Shown piece by piece: positions 50,100 to 59,752 of a DNA stretch of 64,000 nucleotides (its first letter is position 1; the number at the start of each line of letters is the position of its first letter). Origin of the DNA: DAHUXN01 sp963729815 (GTDB lineage: Bacteria; Acidobacteriota; Terriglobia; Acidiferrales; UBA7541); contig CAVSPU010000002.1 in NCBI GenBank assembly GCA_963729815.1, forward strand, positions 1,295,302-1,359,301. The letters run 5' to 3'. A program made the position numbers and the translations under genes. Below the pieces are notes generated by a model. The model had not been told where the DNA came from and searched no databases. It saw nothing but the letters and a program-made list of their open reading frames with translations.

Positions 50100-51350
50100 G
50101 TGGCGCTGAAACCGACATCAACGTATACGACCGCATTTGCCGATCTTGTGCGGATGACGTGCCGCGTTCTTGCGCGCAATAAGATGCGAACCGCGCTGAC
50201 GATGCTCGGCATCACGATCGGCATTGGAGCCGTGATTTGCACGGTGGCAATCGGTGAAGGCGGCTCGGAGCAGATCCAACAGCAGATCGCGGCGCTGGGT
50301 GACAATTTGGTGTGGATCGAAGCGGGCGGCCGCAACGTGAATGGCGTGCACACTGGCAATGACAACACTAAATCGCTCAGCAACGATGACGCGGCCGCGC
50401 TGCCGAAAGAGATTCCGCTGCTCAAGGCGTGCTCACCAAATACGGACGGGCACATCCAGGTCATCTACGGGAGCAAGAACTGGAACACGCACTTCCGCGG
50501 CACGGGCGTGAATTTTCTTCAAATCAAGAACTGGCCGCTGGCGGAGGGCAGCAATTTCGACGAGCGTGACGTTCAGTCCAGCGCGCAGGTGGCGATTCTC
50601 GGAAAAACGGTAGTCGATCAGCTTTTCCGTCCCGACGAAGACCCCATCGGAAAAGAAATCCGCATCGGCGGCCTGCCATTCAAAGTGATCGGCGTCCTCG
50701 TGACAAAGGGTCTCACACCTTATGGCTGGGATCAGGACGACACGCTTTCCATGCCCTACACGACCGCACAGAAGAAAGTGACCGGCAACTATTGGCTCGA
50801 CGACATTTTCTGTTCGGCGGTGAGTTCGGACGCGATCGGACCAGCGGATGATCTGGCGGAACGGGTGATGCGCCAGCGGCATCACTTGCGCCCCAGCGAG
50901 GGAGATGACTTCAATATCCGCACGCCGACGCAATTCCTGGAAGCGCAAGAGGAAGCCAGCCAGACGTTCACGCTGATGCTGGGCTGCATTGCATCGGTTT
51001 CGCTGCTCGTGGGCGGAATCGGCATCATGAACATCATGCTGGTATCCGTGACGGAACGGACGCGGGAAATCGGGGTGCGCATGGCGGTCGGCGCGACCGA
51101 GCGGGATATTCAGCTGCAATTCCTGATCGAGGCGGTTTTTGTCAGCGCGCTCGGCGGCATTGCCGGAGTCGTCGTGGGAATCGTCGCGTCGCATATACTG
51201 GCGAGCACTCTCCAATGGGCGATGCAGATCCCGGTATCCGCGATTGTCGTCGCGGCCGCGTTTGCGCTGTTCGTCGGCCTCTTCTTCGGCTATTACCCCG
51301 CGCAGAAAGCCGCGCAGCTCGATCCGATAGAGGCTTTGCGCTTCGAGTAG
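50100..51350 (+). CDS. MacB/FtsX-type ABC transporter permease
   Basis: A 416-residue mechanotransmission-type permease: a first span near residues 30-52 (NKMRTALTMLGITIGIGAVI), a large periplasmic domain (MacB_PCD), and three C-terminal spans with GGIGIMNIMLVSVTERTREIGVRMAVGAT and YYPAQKAAQLDPIEALRFE. Such permeases need an ATPase and usually a MacA-type adaptor. Neither gene lies next to it here, so the partner is encoded elsewhere. GTG start at 50100. Confidence 0.92.
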   Translation: MALKPTSTYTTAFADLVRMTCRVLARNKMRTALTMLGITIGIGAVICTVAIGEGGSEQIQQQIAALGDNLVWIEAGGRNVNGVHTGNDNTKSLSNDDAAALPKEIPLLKACSPNTDGHIQVIYGSKNWNTHFRGTGVNFLQIKNWPLAEGSNFDERDVQSSAQVAILGKTVVDQLFRPDEDPIGKEIRIGGLPFKVIGVLVTKGLTPYGWDQDDTLSMPYTTAQKKVTGNYWLDDIFCSAVSSDAIGPADDLAERVMRQRHHLRPSEGDDFNIRTPTQFLEAQEEASQTFTLMLGCIASVSLLVGGIGIMNIMLVSVTERTREIGVRMAVGATERDIQLQFLIEAVFVSALGGIAGVVVGIVASHILASTLQWAMQIPVSAIVVAAAFALFVGLFFGYYPAQKAAQLDPIEALRFE

Positions 51351-51455
51351 ACGATATTTTTCGCGGCGACCCCAACGCCTGCAACGCCACGTACAAGCGG
51401 CGGCCCATCCCTGTGATAGTATTGCCTTCACAAATAAGGAGCACAAACAACCCAC

Positions 51456-53123
51456 TTGAGTAAACCTTCGCTTTGGATGATCCCGCTCGGCGGGCTCGGC
51501 GAATTCGGAATGAACATGATGGCGCTTCGCTACGGCGAAGATTTGCTGGCCATCGATGCGGGCCTGATGTTTCCGGAAACCGAGCTGCTCGGGGTCGACG
51601 TCGTCATTCCGGACATTACGTATCTGAAGCAGAACCGCGCCGGCCTACGCGCGCTGATTCTGACGCACGCGCATGAGGACCACATCGGCGCCGTGCCCTA
51701 CCTGCTGCCCGACCTGAAGTGTCCCATCTATGGGACGCGATTCACGCTGGCGTTACTGCGCAAAAAGCTCGAAGAGCACGGACTGCTCGACACGGCTGAT
51801 CTGCATGAAATCGCGCCGGGAATGGCCGTGTCACTTGGGCCGTTCCAGGTGGAATTCGTTCACGTGACGCACAGCACTATCGAATGCGTCGCGCTGGCCA
51901 TTCGCACGCCACTCGGCATCGTGATTCACACAGGCGACTTCAAAATCGACCCCACGCCAGTCGATGGCATACCGTTCGATCTGCATCGCTTTGCACGTTA
52001 CGGGCAGGAAGGCGTGCTTGCGCTTTTTGCTGATTCGACGAACGCGGAGCGGCCGGGCTATACGCCTTCGGAACGCGCCGTGCGCCCCCGCCTCGAGGAA
52101 TTGTTTCGCGCGGCGCCCGAACGCGTGGTGGTTTCCTGCTTCTCCAGTTCCATCCATCGCATTCAACAAGTGATTGACGTGGCGACGCAGCAGGGCCGCA
52201 AGGTGGGGTTCATTGGGCGGAGCATGGTGGACAATATCGAGATTGCGCACTCGCTGGAAAAGCTGCACATCCCCGATGGCTCCGTCGTGCGCCCGCAGGA
52301 TATTAAGTCGTTCGACCCGAAAAAACTCGTGGTGCTCGCTTCCGGCAGCCAGGCTGAACCGATGTCCGCCCTCTCGCGCATTGCCGTGGATAATCACCGG
52401 CTGCTCAACATCGAAGAAAACGACACGGTGATATTATCCGCGCGCATCATTCCCGGAAACGAAAAAGCGATTTCGCGCATGATCGACCATCTTTTCCGGC
52501 GGCGCGTGCTCGTTTACTACGAAAGCGGCCGGTCGGCGCCGATGCACGTCTCCGGCCACGGCAGCCAGGAGGAAATGAAGCTGCTCCTGAACCTCGTGAA
52601 GCCCAAATATTTTGTTCCGATTCACGGCGAGTATCGTCAACTCTTTCAGCACGCCGCGCTGGCGCATCAGGTCGGCTGCGTCTCAGGCGAAATCATGCTC
52701 GTCGAATCCGGGCAGCCCATCGAATTTACCGCCGATGGCGCGTTCCGGCGCGAACCCGTCGCGGTTGGCCGCGTCTGCGTGGATTCCGGCTCGCTCGAGG
52801 AACTCGAAGATGTAGTCATTCGGGACCGAAGACATTTGGCAGAAGACGGCGTCGTGGTGCCCATCATTGCCATCGACAAGCACACCGGCCGGATGGAAGT
52901 TTCGCCCGAAATTGTCACAAGAGGCTTCCTTCCCTCGGATGACGGGCAGGAACTGATTGCGCTCGCCCGCGACGTAATTATCAAGACCGTTGAGCAGTCG
53001 AATTCCGAAGAGAAAAAAGATTGGAGCGTTATCAAGGAAAAAATCCGGACGGACTTGAAACGCTTCCTAAACAAGAAAACTTCGAAACGGCCGCTGATTT
53101 TGCCCGTGATCCTGGAAGTGTAA
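51456..53123 (+). CDS. rnj: ribonuclease J
   Basis: Metallo-beta-lactamase/beta-CASP ribonuclease (555 residues) with 5'-3' exonuclease and endonuclease activity on RNA. Seen: IPLGGLGEFGMNMM, THAHEDHIGAVPYLL (metal site), HTGDFKIDPTPVDG, LFADSTNAERPGYTPSE, SCFSSSIHRIQQVIDVA and SGHGSQEEMKLLLNLVKPKYFVPIHGEYR. The C-terminal region has the usual extra domain. The start is TTG at 51456 (MSKPSLWMIPLGGLGE), after the ribosome-site-like AAGGAG at 51437. Confidence 0.95.
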   Translation: MSKPSLWMIPLGGLGEFGMNMMALRYGEDLLAIDAGLMFPETELLGVDVVIPDITYLKQNRAGLRALILTHAHEDHIGAVPYLLPDLKCPIYGTRFTLALLRKKLEEHGLLDTADLHEIAPGMAVSLGPFQVEFVHVTHSTIECVALAIRTPLGIVIHTGDFKIDPTPVDGIPFDLHRFARYGQEGVLALFADSTNAERPGYTPSERAVRPRLEELFRAAPERVVVSCFSSSIHRIQQVIDVATQQGRKVGFIGRSMVDNIEIAHSLEKLHIPDGSVVRPQDIKSFDPKKLVVLASGSQAEPMSALSRIAVDNHRLLNIEENDTVILSARIIPGNEKAISRMIDHLFRRRVLVYYESGRSAPMHVSGHGSQEEMKLLLNLVKPKYFVPIHGEYRQLFQHAALAHQVGCVSGEIMLVESGQPIEFTADGAFRREPVAVGRVCVDSGSLEELEDVVIRDRRHLAEDGVVVPIIAIDKHTGRMEVSPEIVTRGFLPSDDGQELIALARDVIIKTVEQSNSEEKKDWSVIKEKIRTDLKRFLNKKTSKRPLILPVILEV

Positions 53124-53229
53124 GCGTTGTTCGCGCTCTTCTCGCGGTTGCCATCGTTCGCGCGTTTCTTGACACGTCTCCGGGTGCATGCTAGTTTCAA
53201 TTCTTTGCTTCTCCATTAGGAATTTTTTC

Positions 53230-54339
53230 GTGAGCACTCCTGCAACCGCGGAACTGCGCAAGACAGCTCTGAATTCGATCCACCGCCGGATGGGCGCCCG
53301 GATGGTGAACTTCGGCGGCTGGGACATGCCGGTCGAGTACAAGGGCATACTGGCCGAGCACGAAGCGGTGCGCACGCGCGTGGGGCTTTTTGACGTGAGC
53401 CACATGGGCGAAATCGAAGTGCGCGGGCCGCACGCGCTTGCCCTCGTTCAGCATGTGACCAGCAACGACGCGGCGAAGCTCTCCATCGGCCAGGCACAGT
53501 ACTCGGGCCTGATGACGCCGAAAGGAACTTTCGTCGACGATTTGCTCGTCCACAAGATTTCCGATAGCCACTATTTTTTGTGCGTCAACGCCGGAAATCA
53601 GGACCGCGACCACGCACACATCGTCGAACACAATAAGTTTGGCGCGGAAGTGGAAAACGCGGGGCCTCGCTACTCGCAAATCGCCATTCAAGGGCCGCGA
53701 GCGCTCGAACTGCTCCAGAAATTAACGAAAGTGCCGCTCGCGCCGATCAAGTATTACTGGTTCGTGTTCGGTGGGGTGAGCGGCGTCGAGTGCCTGATCG
53801 CGCGAACCGGCTACACTGGCGAGGACGGCTTCGAAATTTATTTTGCGCCGGAACATTCCGAGAAACTGTGGAGCGCGCTGATGAACGCGGGCAAGCCGCT
53901 GGGCGTCGAGGCGTGCGGCCTGGGCGCACGAAATACGCTGCGGCTCGAGGCGGGCATGGCGCTCTACGGGCACGAGATCGACGAGACGACGACGCCCTGG
54001 GAAGCGAATCTCGCGTGGATCTGCAAAGTGGACAAAGGCGATTTTCTGGGCCGGGACGCACTCATCAAGCAAAGGGAAAAAGGAATCGAACGCACACTCG
54101 TTGGATTTGAAATGGACTCGCGTCTGATCGCGCGCGACGGCTATGCCGTGCTGCACGCGGCGCGCGAAGTCGGAAGTGTGACGAGCGGAGGGCCGGCGCC
54201 GCACCTGAAAAGGAACATTGGTTTTGCATACGTGCCGCCGAGCCTCAAAGCGCCTGGGACATTGCTGGATATTTCCGTGCGCGGCCAGAGGGCTCCGGCG
54301 CGCATCGTTACGGTGCCGTTTTACAAGCGTCCGAAATGA
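53230..54339 (+). CDS. gcvT: glycine cleavage system T protein (aminomethyltransferase)
   Basis: Transfers the methylene group from H-protein-bound aminomethyl to tetrahydrofolate (369 residues). Seen: GARMVNFGGWDMPVEY, FDVSHMGEIEVRGP, GLMTPKGTFVDDLLV, IARTGYTGEDGFEI, and LRLEAGMALYGHEID with the catalytic Asp. GTG at 53230 has TTAGGA nine bases upstream and matches family N-termini; the frame open from 53188 is not needed. First gene of the gcvT-H-PA-PB operon. Confidence 0.96.
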   Translation: MSTPATAELRKTALNSIHRRMGARMVNFGGWDMPVEYKGILAEHEAVRTRVGLFDVSHMGEIEVRGPHALALVQHVTSNDAAKLSIGQAQYSGLMTPKGTFVDDLLVHKISDSHYFLCVNAGNQDRDHAHIVEHNKFGAEVENAGPRYSQIAIQGPRALELLQKLTKVPLAPIKYYWFVFGGVSGVECLIARTGYTGEDGFEIYFAPEHSEKLWSALMNAGKPLGVEACGLGARNTLRLEAGMALYGHEIDETTTPWEANLAWICKVDKGDFLGRDALIKQREKGIERTLVGFEMDSRLIARDGYAVLHAAREVGSVTSGGPAPHLKRNIGFAYVPPSLKAPGTLLDISVRGQRAPARIVTVPFYKRPK

Positions 54340-54429
54340 ACCACAGAGTTTACAGAAACAGTTTTACCGGCGTGCTGGCCAGCGCCTGCTGTATCAGACT
54401 GAGCGACACAGAGAAATAAGGAGCAGCCG

Positions 54430-54828
54430 ATGTATCCTGCGGATTTTCGCTACACGAAAGACCACGAATGGATTCAAGTCTCCGGGCAGACCGGAACGAT
54501 CGGGATCACGGATTACGCGCAACACGCGCTCGGCGATGTGGTGTTCGTCGAGCTGCCGAAGTCCGGCGCACGCGTCAAGGCCGGCGACGTGCTCGGCACA
54601 GTGGAATCGGTGAAGGCCGTCAGCGAAGTTTTCAGCCCGGTCAGCGGCGAAGTGACGGAAATCAATTCCGACCTCGCGACAGCGCCCGAGAAAATCAATC
54701 GTGATCCGCACCGCTCGGCGTGGCTGGTAAAGATAAAGTTAGACGATGCGAAAAGCGCCGCCGGATTGATGGACGCGAAGGCTTACGAAGCGTATGTCGC
54801 GGAGAAGGAGAAGGAACAGACTGCCTGA
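54430..54828 (+). CDS. gcvH: glycine cleavage system H protein
   Basis: Lipoyl carrier of the glycine cleavage complex (132 residues). The lipoyl-Lys lies in GTVESVKAVSEVFSPVSGEV; KDHEWI, GITDYAQHALGDVVFVELP and NRDPHRSAWLVKI are family landmarks. AAGGAG precedes ATG 54430. Its stop TGA overlaps the gcvPA start ATG (TGATG), so the two are co-translated. Confidence 0.97.
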   Translation: MYPADFRYTKDHEWIQVSGQTGTIGITDYAQHALGDVVFVELPKSGARVKAGDVLGTVESVKAVSEVFSPVSGEVTEINSDLATAPEKINRDPHRSAWLVKIKLDDAKSAAGLMDAKAYEAYVAEKEKEQTA

Positions 54829-56171
54829 TGCGCTACCTCCCCAAGAGCCAATCCGAGCGCCGGGAAATGCTGGATGCCATCGGCGCGAAGTCGATTGAAA
54901 CACTTTTTGAGACGATTCCCGCAAAATACCGTCTTCGCGAACCGCTGAAGCTGCCTGGCCCGCTCTCGGAGATGGAAATCATCGACTATTTCAAGGCGCG
55001 CGCGGCTGAGAATTCGTGCGGCTACACTTCGTTTCTCGGCGCAGGGGTGTACCAACACGTGCGGTCTGTGGTGACGGATGCGCTGGTGCAACGCGGCGAA
55101 TTTTTGACGTCGTACACACCGTATCAAGCGGAGATTTCGCAGGGCACGCTGCAGGCGATTTTCGAGTTCCAGACGCTGATGTCGCAGCTCACGGACCAGG
55201 AAGTGGCGAATGCGTCGATGTACGACGGCTCTACGGCTCTCACCGAGGCAGTGTTGATGGCCGAACGCGTCACGCGGCGCCATCGCGTGCTGGTTGCGAA
55301 AACCGTGCATCCGGAATACCGGCAGGTGCTCCAGACGTATGCGAAGCATGTGGGATTGGATGTCGAGGAATTTGGATTTACGGCTTCGGGGCAAGCGGAT
55401 TCCGGTTCGATTCGCGCGGAGGCGCTGAACGACGCGGCAGCGGTCGTCATACAATCGCCGAACTTCTTCGGTGTGCTCGAAAAACTGGGACCCATCGCCG
55501 AAGCGGCGCACTCGGCGGGCGCGCTGCTGATCGATTGCATTACGGAACCGGTTTCGCTGGGGATCGTCCGGCCACCCGAAGAGGCGGACATTGTCGCGCT
55601 CGAAGCGCAGAGCTTCGGCGTGCCGCCCAGCTACGGCGGACCGTATGTCGGCGTGATTGCGACGCGCGAGAAATTCGTGCGGCAAATGCCCGGACGACTC
55701 GCCGGCGAAGCGCTCGATGGCGCGGGGCGGCGCGGCTTTTGCCTCACGCTTGCAACGCGCGAACAGCACATTCGCCGCGAAAAAGCCACGTCGAACATCT
55801 GCACGAACGAAGCGCTTTATGCGCTTGTCGTCACGATCCATCTTTGCCTGCTCGGAAAAGAAGGATTGCGCGAACTGGCGGCCCAGAATCTCTCCAAGGC
55901 GCGATTTGCGCAGGAAGAACTGCGACAAATTCCTGGCGTGACGCTTCCCTTCTCCGGGACTACGTTCAATGAATTCACGGTGGAGTTTCCGCGACCGGCG
56001 AGCGAAATCAACCAGAAACTGCTCGCGGAAAAAATCATCGGCCCGCTCGCGCTCGGTAAATATTATCCGGGAGCATCGAAACGCGCGCTCATGTGCGTGA
56101 CGGAAGTGACGCAGCGCGCGGAGATCGAACGGCTGGCGGCATCTATCCGAAGGATTTTGGCGACAAACTAG
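54828..56171 (+). CDS. gcvPA: glycine dehydrogenase (decarboxylating) subunit 1
   Basis: N-terminal half of the split P protein (447 residues), which with GcvPB decarboxylates glycine. Begins MRYLPKSQSERREMLDAIG, then SYTPYQAEISQGTLQAIFEFQTLMSQL, NASMYDGSTALTEAVLMA, QSPNFFGVLE and SYGGPYVGVIATREKFVRQMPGRL. ATG at 54828 overlaps the gcvH stop; the frame open from 54720 is a shadow in gcvH. Confidence 0.96.
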   Translation: MRYLPKSQSERREMLDAIGAKSIETLFETIPAKYRLREPLKLPGPLSEMEIIDYFKARAAENSCGYTSFLGAGVYQHVRSVVTDALVQRGEFLTSYTPYQAEISQGTLQAIFEFQTLMSQLTDQEVANASMYDGSTALTEAVLMAERVTRRHRVLVAKTVHPEYRQVLQTYAKHVGLDVEEFGFTASGQADSGSIRAEALNDAAAVVIQSPNFFGVLEKLGPIAEAAHSAGALLIDCITEPVSLGIVRPPEEADIVALEAQSFGVPPSYGGPYVGVIATREKFVRQMPGRLAGEALDGAGRRGFCLTLATREQHIRREKATSNICTNEALYALVVTIHLCLLGKEGLRELAAQNLSKARFAQEELRQIPGVTLPFSGTTFNEFTVEFPRPASEINQKLLAEKIIGPLALGKYYPGASKRALMCVTEVTQRAEIERLAASIRRILATN

Positions 56172-56218
56172 ACGAATTGGGAGTGAGTGGCTTGAACGAA
56201 AAGAACACACACGGGGAA

Positions 56219-57775
56219 ATGGGCGCATCGACGGAGAGAATCAAAAAGGCCGGCCGGCACGTCAGCCAGAGCGAAGGACTGATTTTCGAAAAGTCAGTCC
56301 CGGGAAAGCGCGGAATCGAATTGCCTCCGCTTGACGTTCGCGCCGTCGATCCAGAGAAAGCGCTCGGCGCGGAATTTGTGCGCGACGCGATCGAAGGCTT
56401 CCCCGAAGTGAGCGAGATCGAGGTGATCCGCCACTTCACGCGGCTTTCGACATGGAATTATGCGATTGACCTCGGCATGTATCCGCTCGGGTCGTGCACG
56501 ATGAAATACAACCCGCGCGTGAATGAATTCGTGGCTCGGCTCGAAGGACTCGCGACGGAACATCCACTGCAACCCGATGAAGTTTCGCAGGGCTGCCTGC
56601 ACATCGTTCACGATTTGCAGAAGTGCTTACTGGAGATCACCGGCATGGACGCAGCGTCGCTCGAGCCGGTCGCCGGCGCACAGGGTGAGCTTACGGGGCT
56701 TCTGCTGATTCGCGCGTATCTTGAAAGCAAAGGCAGCGCGCGCAAGAAGGTTCTGATTCCGGATTCGGCGCACGGCACGAATCCGGCGTCAGTGGTGATT
56801 GCGGGCTATGAAGTCCGAAACATCAAGTCGAACGAGCGCGGGCAAATCGACATCGCGCACTTCCGCGAATTCGTGACAGACGACGTGGCCGCGTTGATGA
56901 TCACGAATCCATCGACGCTCGGCGTCTATGAGGAAAACATCGCGGAGATTGCGGAAATTCTTCACGCGCGTGGCGCGCTCCTTTATATGGATGGCGCGAA
57001 TATGAACGCACTGGCCGGCGTGACGCGGCCGGGCGACTTCGGCGTCGATGTGATGCATTTGAACTTGCACAAGACGTTTTCCACACCGCATGGCGGAGGC
57101 GGCCCAGGCGCCGGGCCTGTGATGATCAAGAAGATTCTCGATCCATTTCTGCCCGTGCCCGTCGTCAGCGAAAAGAACGGGCACTACGCGCTTGATTTCG
57201 ACCGGACTCAATCGATCGGACGCGTCCGCGCGTACTGCGGGAACTTCGGCGTGCTCTTGCGCGCCCTGGCGTACACGCTTGCATACGGACCGGGCATTCG
57301 CCAGGCGACAGAAGATGCCGTGCTGAATGCAAACTACATTCGAAAGCACCTCGAAGACGTTTTCGATCTGCCGTACAATTTGCCCTCGATGCATGAAGTG
57401 GTGTTCAGCGACGCGCGGCAAAAAAAGCATGGCGTGAACACGATGGACATCGCCAAGCGGCTGATCGATTACGGCTTCCATCCTTATACGACTGCTTTTC
57501 CGTTAATCGTCCCCGGCGCGCTGATGATCGAGCCCACCGAGTCAGAATCGCGGGAAGAATGCGACCTGTTCATCGATGCCATGCACTCGATTGCGGCGGA
57601 GTCCGAGTCGAATCCCGAGATTGTGAAAACGGCGCCACATTCCACGCGTGTCGGAAGGCTGGATGAGGTCGCCGCCGCCCGGAAGCCGGTCCTGCGTTGG
57701 AGGCCAAACCAAAACCTCGACGCACAGAAGCATATTGGCCCGCACGAGAAAACTCTTGTAGTGCCCACGGCATAA
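56219..57775 (+). CDS. gcvPB: glycine dehydrogenase (decarboxylating) subunit 2
   Basis: C-terminal half of the split P protein (about 518 residues). The pyridoxal-phosphate Lys lies in LHKTFSTPHGGGGPG; also LGSCTMKYNPRVNE, IPDSAHGTNPASVVIAGYEV and MITNPSTLGVYEENI. The start is uncertain: ATG 56219 is used, but GTG 56183 or TTG 56192 in the same frame are possible. Last gene of the gcv operon, 47 bases after gcvPA. Confidence 0.94.
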   Translation: MGASTERIKKAGRHVSQSEGLIFEKSVPGKRGIELPPLDVRAVDPEKALGAEFVRDAIEGFPEVSEIEVIRHFTRLSTWNYAIDLGMYPLGSCTMKYNPRVNEFVARLEGLATEHPLQPDEVSQGCLHIVHDLQKCLLEITGMDAASLEPVAGAQGELTGLLLIRAYLESKGSARKKVLIPDSAHGTNPASVVIAGYEVRNIKSNERGQIDIAHFREFVTDDVAALMITNPSTLGVYEENIAEIAEILHARGALLYMDGANMNALAGVTRPGDFGVDVMHLNLHKTFSTPHGGGGPGAGPVMIKKILDPFLPVPVVSEKNGHYALDFDRTQSIGRVRAYCGNFGVLLRALAYTLAYGPGIRQATEDAVLNANYIRKHLEDVFDLPYNLPSMHEVVFSDARQKKHGVNTMDIAKRLIDYGFHPYTTAFPLIVPGALMIEPTESESREECDLFIDAMHSIAAESESNPEIVKTAPHSTRVGRLDEVAAARKPVLRWRPNQNLDAQKHIGPHEKTLVVPTA

Positions 57776-57900
57776 TCCGGCCGAGTCTGACCTTTCAGCC
57801 CAAAGCACAGCGCCTGACAATAAAAGCTCCCGAGCTCCGCGAAAAACATATACTACTGGCTCCCTCGGAACTTGCTAACACCTGGCCAGGAGCAGCATCC

Positions 57901-58404
57901 ATGACTCCACAAGAAGCCTCGACCTTAGCCAATCACCTGCTCTCGACCTTCGAGCGGGAATCGCAAATCACGCGCAAAGTGATCGCCGCCCTGCCGGAAG
58001 ATCAGGGCGGATATCGCATCCATCCAAAATCGCGCACGGCGCTGGAATTAGCCTGGCACATCGTGCTGATGGAAATGTGGTTTCTCGACTCAATTTTTCA
58101 GGGGCAGTTCTACTCGGGCGCCGACAGCAAGCTGCCGGACGAAATCAAGACGAGCGCGGACGTGATCACCTGGTACGATGGACAATTCCCCGAGAATTTC
58201 GCGAAGGCGCAGAAACTGAGCGGCGATTATTTGGCGCGGCCGATGTCATTTCTGAAAAAGTCCGAGTATCCGGGCGTGATTTACCTTCAGATTGTCCTCT
58301 CCCATACGATTCATCACCGCGGCCAGCTCGCTGCCTATTTGCGCGCGATGGGTGCGAAGGTGCCGTGCATCTATGGCGGGAGCCTCGACGAACCTGCGCA
58401 ATGA
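57901..58404 (+). CDS. DinB-family protein
   Basis: A 167-residue four-helix-bundle protein of the DinB/YfiT metalloprotein class, with the three metal-His: AWHIVLMEMWF (one) and HTIHHRGQLAAYL (two). Many act as thiol-dependent transferases; the substrate is unknown. CCAGGAG precedes ATG 57901; the longer frame from 57697 lies in gcvPB. Confidence 0.88.
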   Translation: MTPQEASTLANHLLSTFERESQITRKVIAALPEDQGGYRIHPKSRTALELAWHIVLMEMWFLDSIFQGQFYSGADSKLPDEIKTSADVITWYDGQFPENFAKAQKLSGDYLARPMSFLKKSEYPGVIYLQIVLSHTIHHRGQLAAYLRAMGAKVPCIYGGSLDEPAQ

Positions 58405-58498
58405 CTCGAAACGCGCCGTCACCGGCTTTCAACGGATTCGAGGCAAAGAGGCAGACTGCAGGCCCTGGTCACCGCGCATGCTTCCGAAACGAGAGAGA

Positions 58499-59752
58499 CT
58501 AGATCCTCTCTCGCCGCGTTCCCTTGACTTCCTCCGAAGGCCGCGCCTGGTGAGCGGCCGGGCGCAACGCAGAAGCAGCGGCGGGCAACGCTTCGACCAC
58601 CGCGGGAGTGCCAGTGGGAATTTCGCGGCCGTGCCCATCTTCATCGCCTGCCGCAGCGGCAGCTAACGCTGGCTGAAGCGGCTCGACGGTTACGAGAGCG
58701 CCTTCCGCTTCCTTCGAGAAAATGAGGCAGTTGTTTTCCGCGTCCCAGTCAACCGACAAGACGTCGCCCAGGCGAATCTGGTCCGTCGCCAATAAGCTGG
58801 CAAGCGGATAAACTAGATGGCGCTCAATGGCCCGCTTCAAATGGCGAGCGCCGTATTTCATGTCCGTGCCTTCCTTCAGTAAAAATTCCCGCGCCGGCTG
58901 CGTGACGCGGAACAGGAACTTCCCTTTGGCCGTCTCGAGCACGCGCTGCTGCACCATGCCAAGCTCGATGTCGAGGATCTGCTCGAGCTGCGGTTCGCGC
59001 AACGGGTGAAAGACAACCACTTTGTCGAGGCGATTCATGAATTCGGGAGAAAACTTGCGCTTGGCCGCTTCCGACGCGGTGCGCTCGATTTTTTGTTCGA
59101 GGCGCGCCGCGGAGTCGATTTGCGTTGCCGGGGCGAATCCAAGCTTTCCGGTCATCAGCTCCGTGATTTCGGAGCCACCGAGGTTCGACGTCAGAAAAAT
59201 CATGGCTTGCGAGAGATCCACGCGGCGGTTGTCGCCGAGCGTGAGCGTCGCTTTGTCGAGTATTCCGAGGAGCAATTGCCAGAGCGCGTCCGACGCCTTT
59301 TCGATTTCGTCGAAAAGCAGGAAGGACAGCTTGATCTTCTCGGTATGGAATTGCGCGAGAGCTTCCTGCGTGATCAACGGATGCGTCTCACGATGACCCA
59401 GGTAACCCGGAGGCGAACCGATCAACTTGGCGATTTCGTGTGAATGCTGAAATTCGGCGCAGTCCACCTTGATGACGGCGCGAGGGTCGCCAAAGACAAC
59501 TTCGGCCGTGGCCTCGACGACGCGCGTTTTGCCCGCACCGGTGGGCCCCAGGAACAACAAGTTCCCTACGGGGCGTCCGGGCGAGTTCAATCCAGCACGA
59601 AATACCTGGTACAGGTCGACGACAGACTGCACCGCTTCATCCTGGCCCACAATTTTGCGCCGCAGCGCGGTCTCAAACTCACGAGATTCGCGGCTGCGCT
59701 GTGTGGGATCTAAGTGTTGTGGCCGGCTGCATGGCAATTCTCCCCCTATCAC
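58499..59752 (-). CDS. stand-alone Clp-type AAA+ ATPase with ClpP-like docking loop
   Basis: A 417-residue single-ring AAA+ unfoldase-like protein resembling the second ATPase domain (D2) of ClpA/ClpC/ClpB without the N-domain and D1. Walker A GPTGAGKT (69-76), pore loop GYLG (116-119), Walker B LLFDEIE (145-151), sensor 1 TSN (188-190), and sensor 2 in YGARHLKRAIERHL. After sensor 1 comes KLGFAPA (203-209), at the place of the IGF/IGL loop with which ClpA/ClpC/ClpX dock on ClpP. The C-terminal 70 residues are Ala/Pro-rich. GTG 59752 overlaps the upstream stop (GTGA). It probably remodels or feeds proteins to a protease (inference). Confidence 0.87.
   Translation of the reverse strand: MIGGELPCSRPQHLDPTQRSRESREFETALRRKIVGQDEAVQSVVDLYQVFRAGLNSPGRPVGNLLFLGPTGAGKTRVVEATAEVVFGDPRAVIKVDCAEFQHSHEIAKLIGSPPGYLGHRETHPLITQEALAQFHTEKIKLSFLLFDEIEKASDALWQLLLGILDKATLTLGDNRRVDLSQAMIFLTSNLGGSEITELMTGKLGFAPATQIDSAARLEQKIERTASEAAKRKFSPEFMNRLDKVVVFHPLREPQLEQILDIELGMVQQRVLETAKGKFLFRVTQPAREFLLKEGTDMKYGARHLKRAIERHLVYPLASLLATDQIRLGDVLSVDWDAENNCLIFSKEAEGALVTVEPLQPALAAAAAGDEDGHGREIPTGTPAVVEALPAAASALRPAAHQARPSEEVKGTRRERI

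Noticed and set aside
53124..53229. Glycine riboswitch before gcvT
   Set aside because: The spacer is only about 106 bases and shows no recognisable glycine aptamer core.
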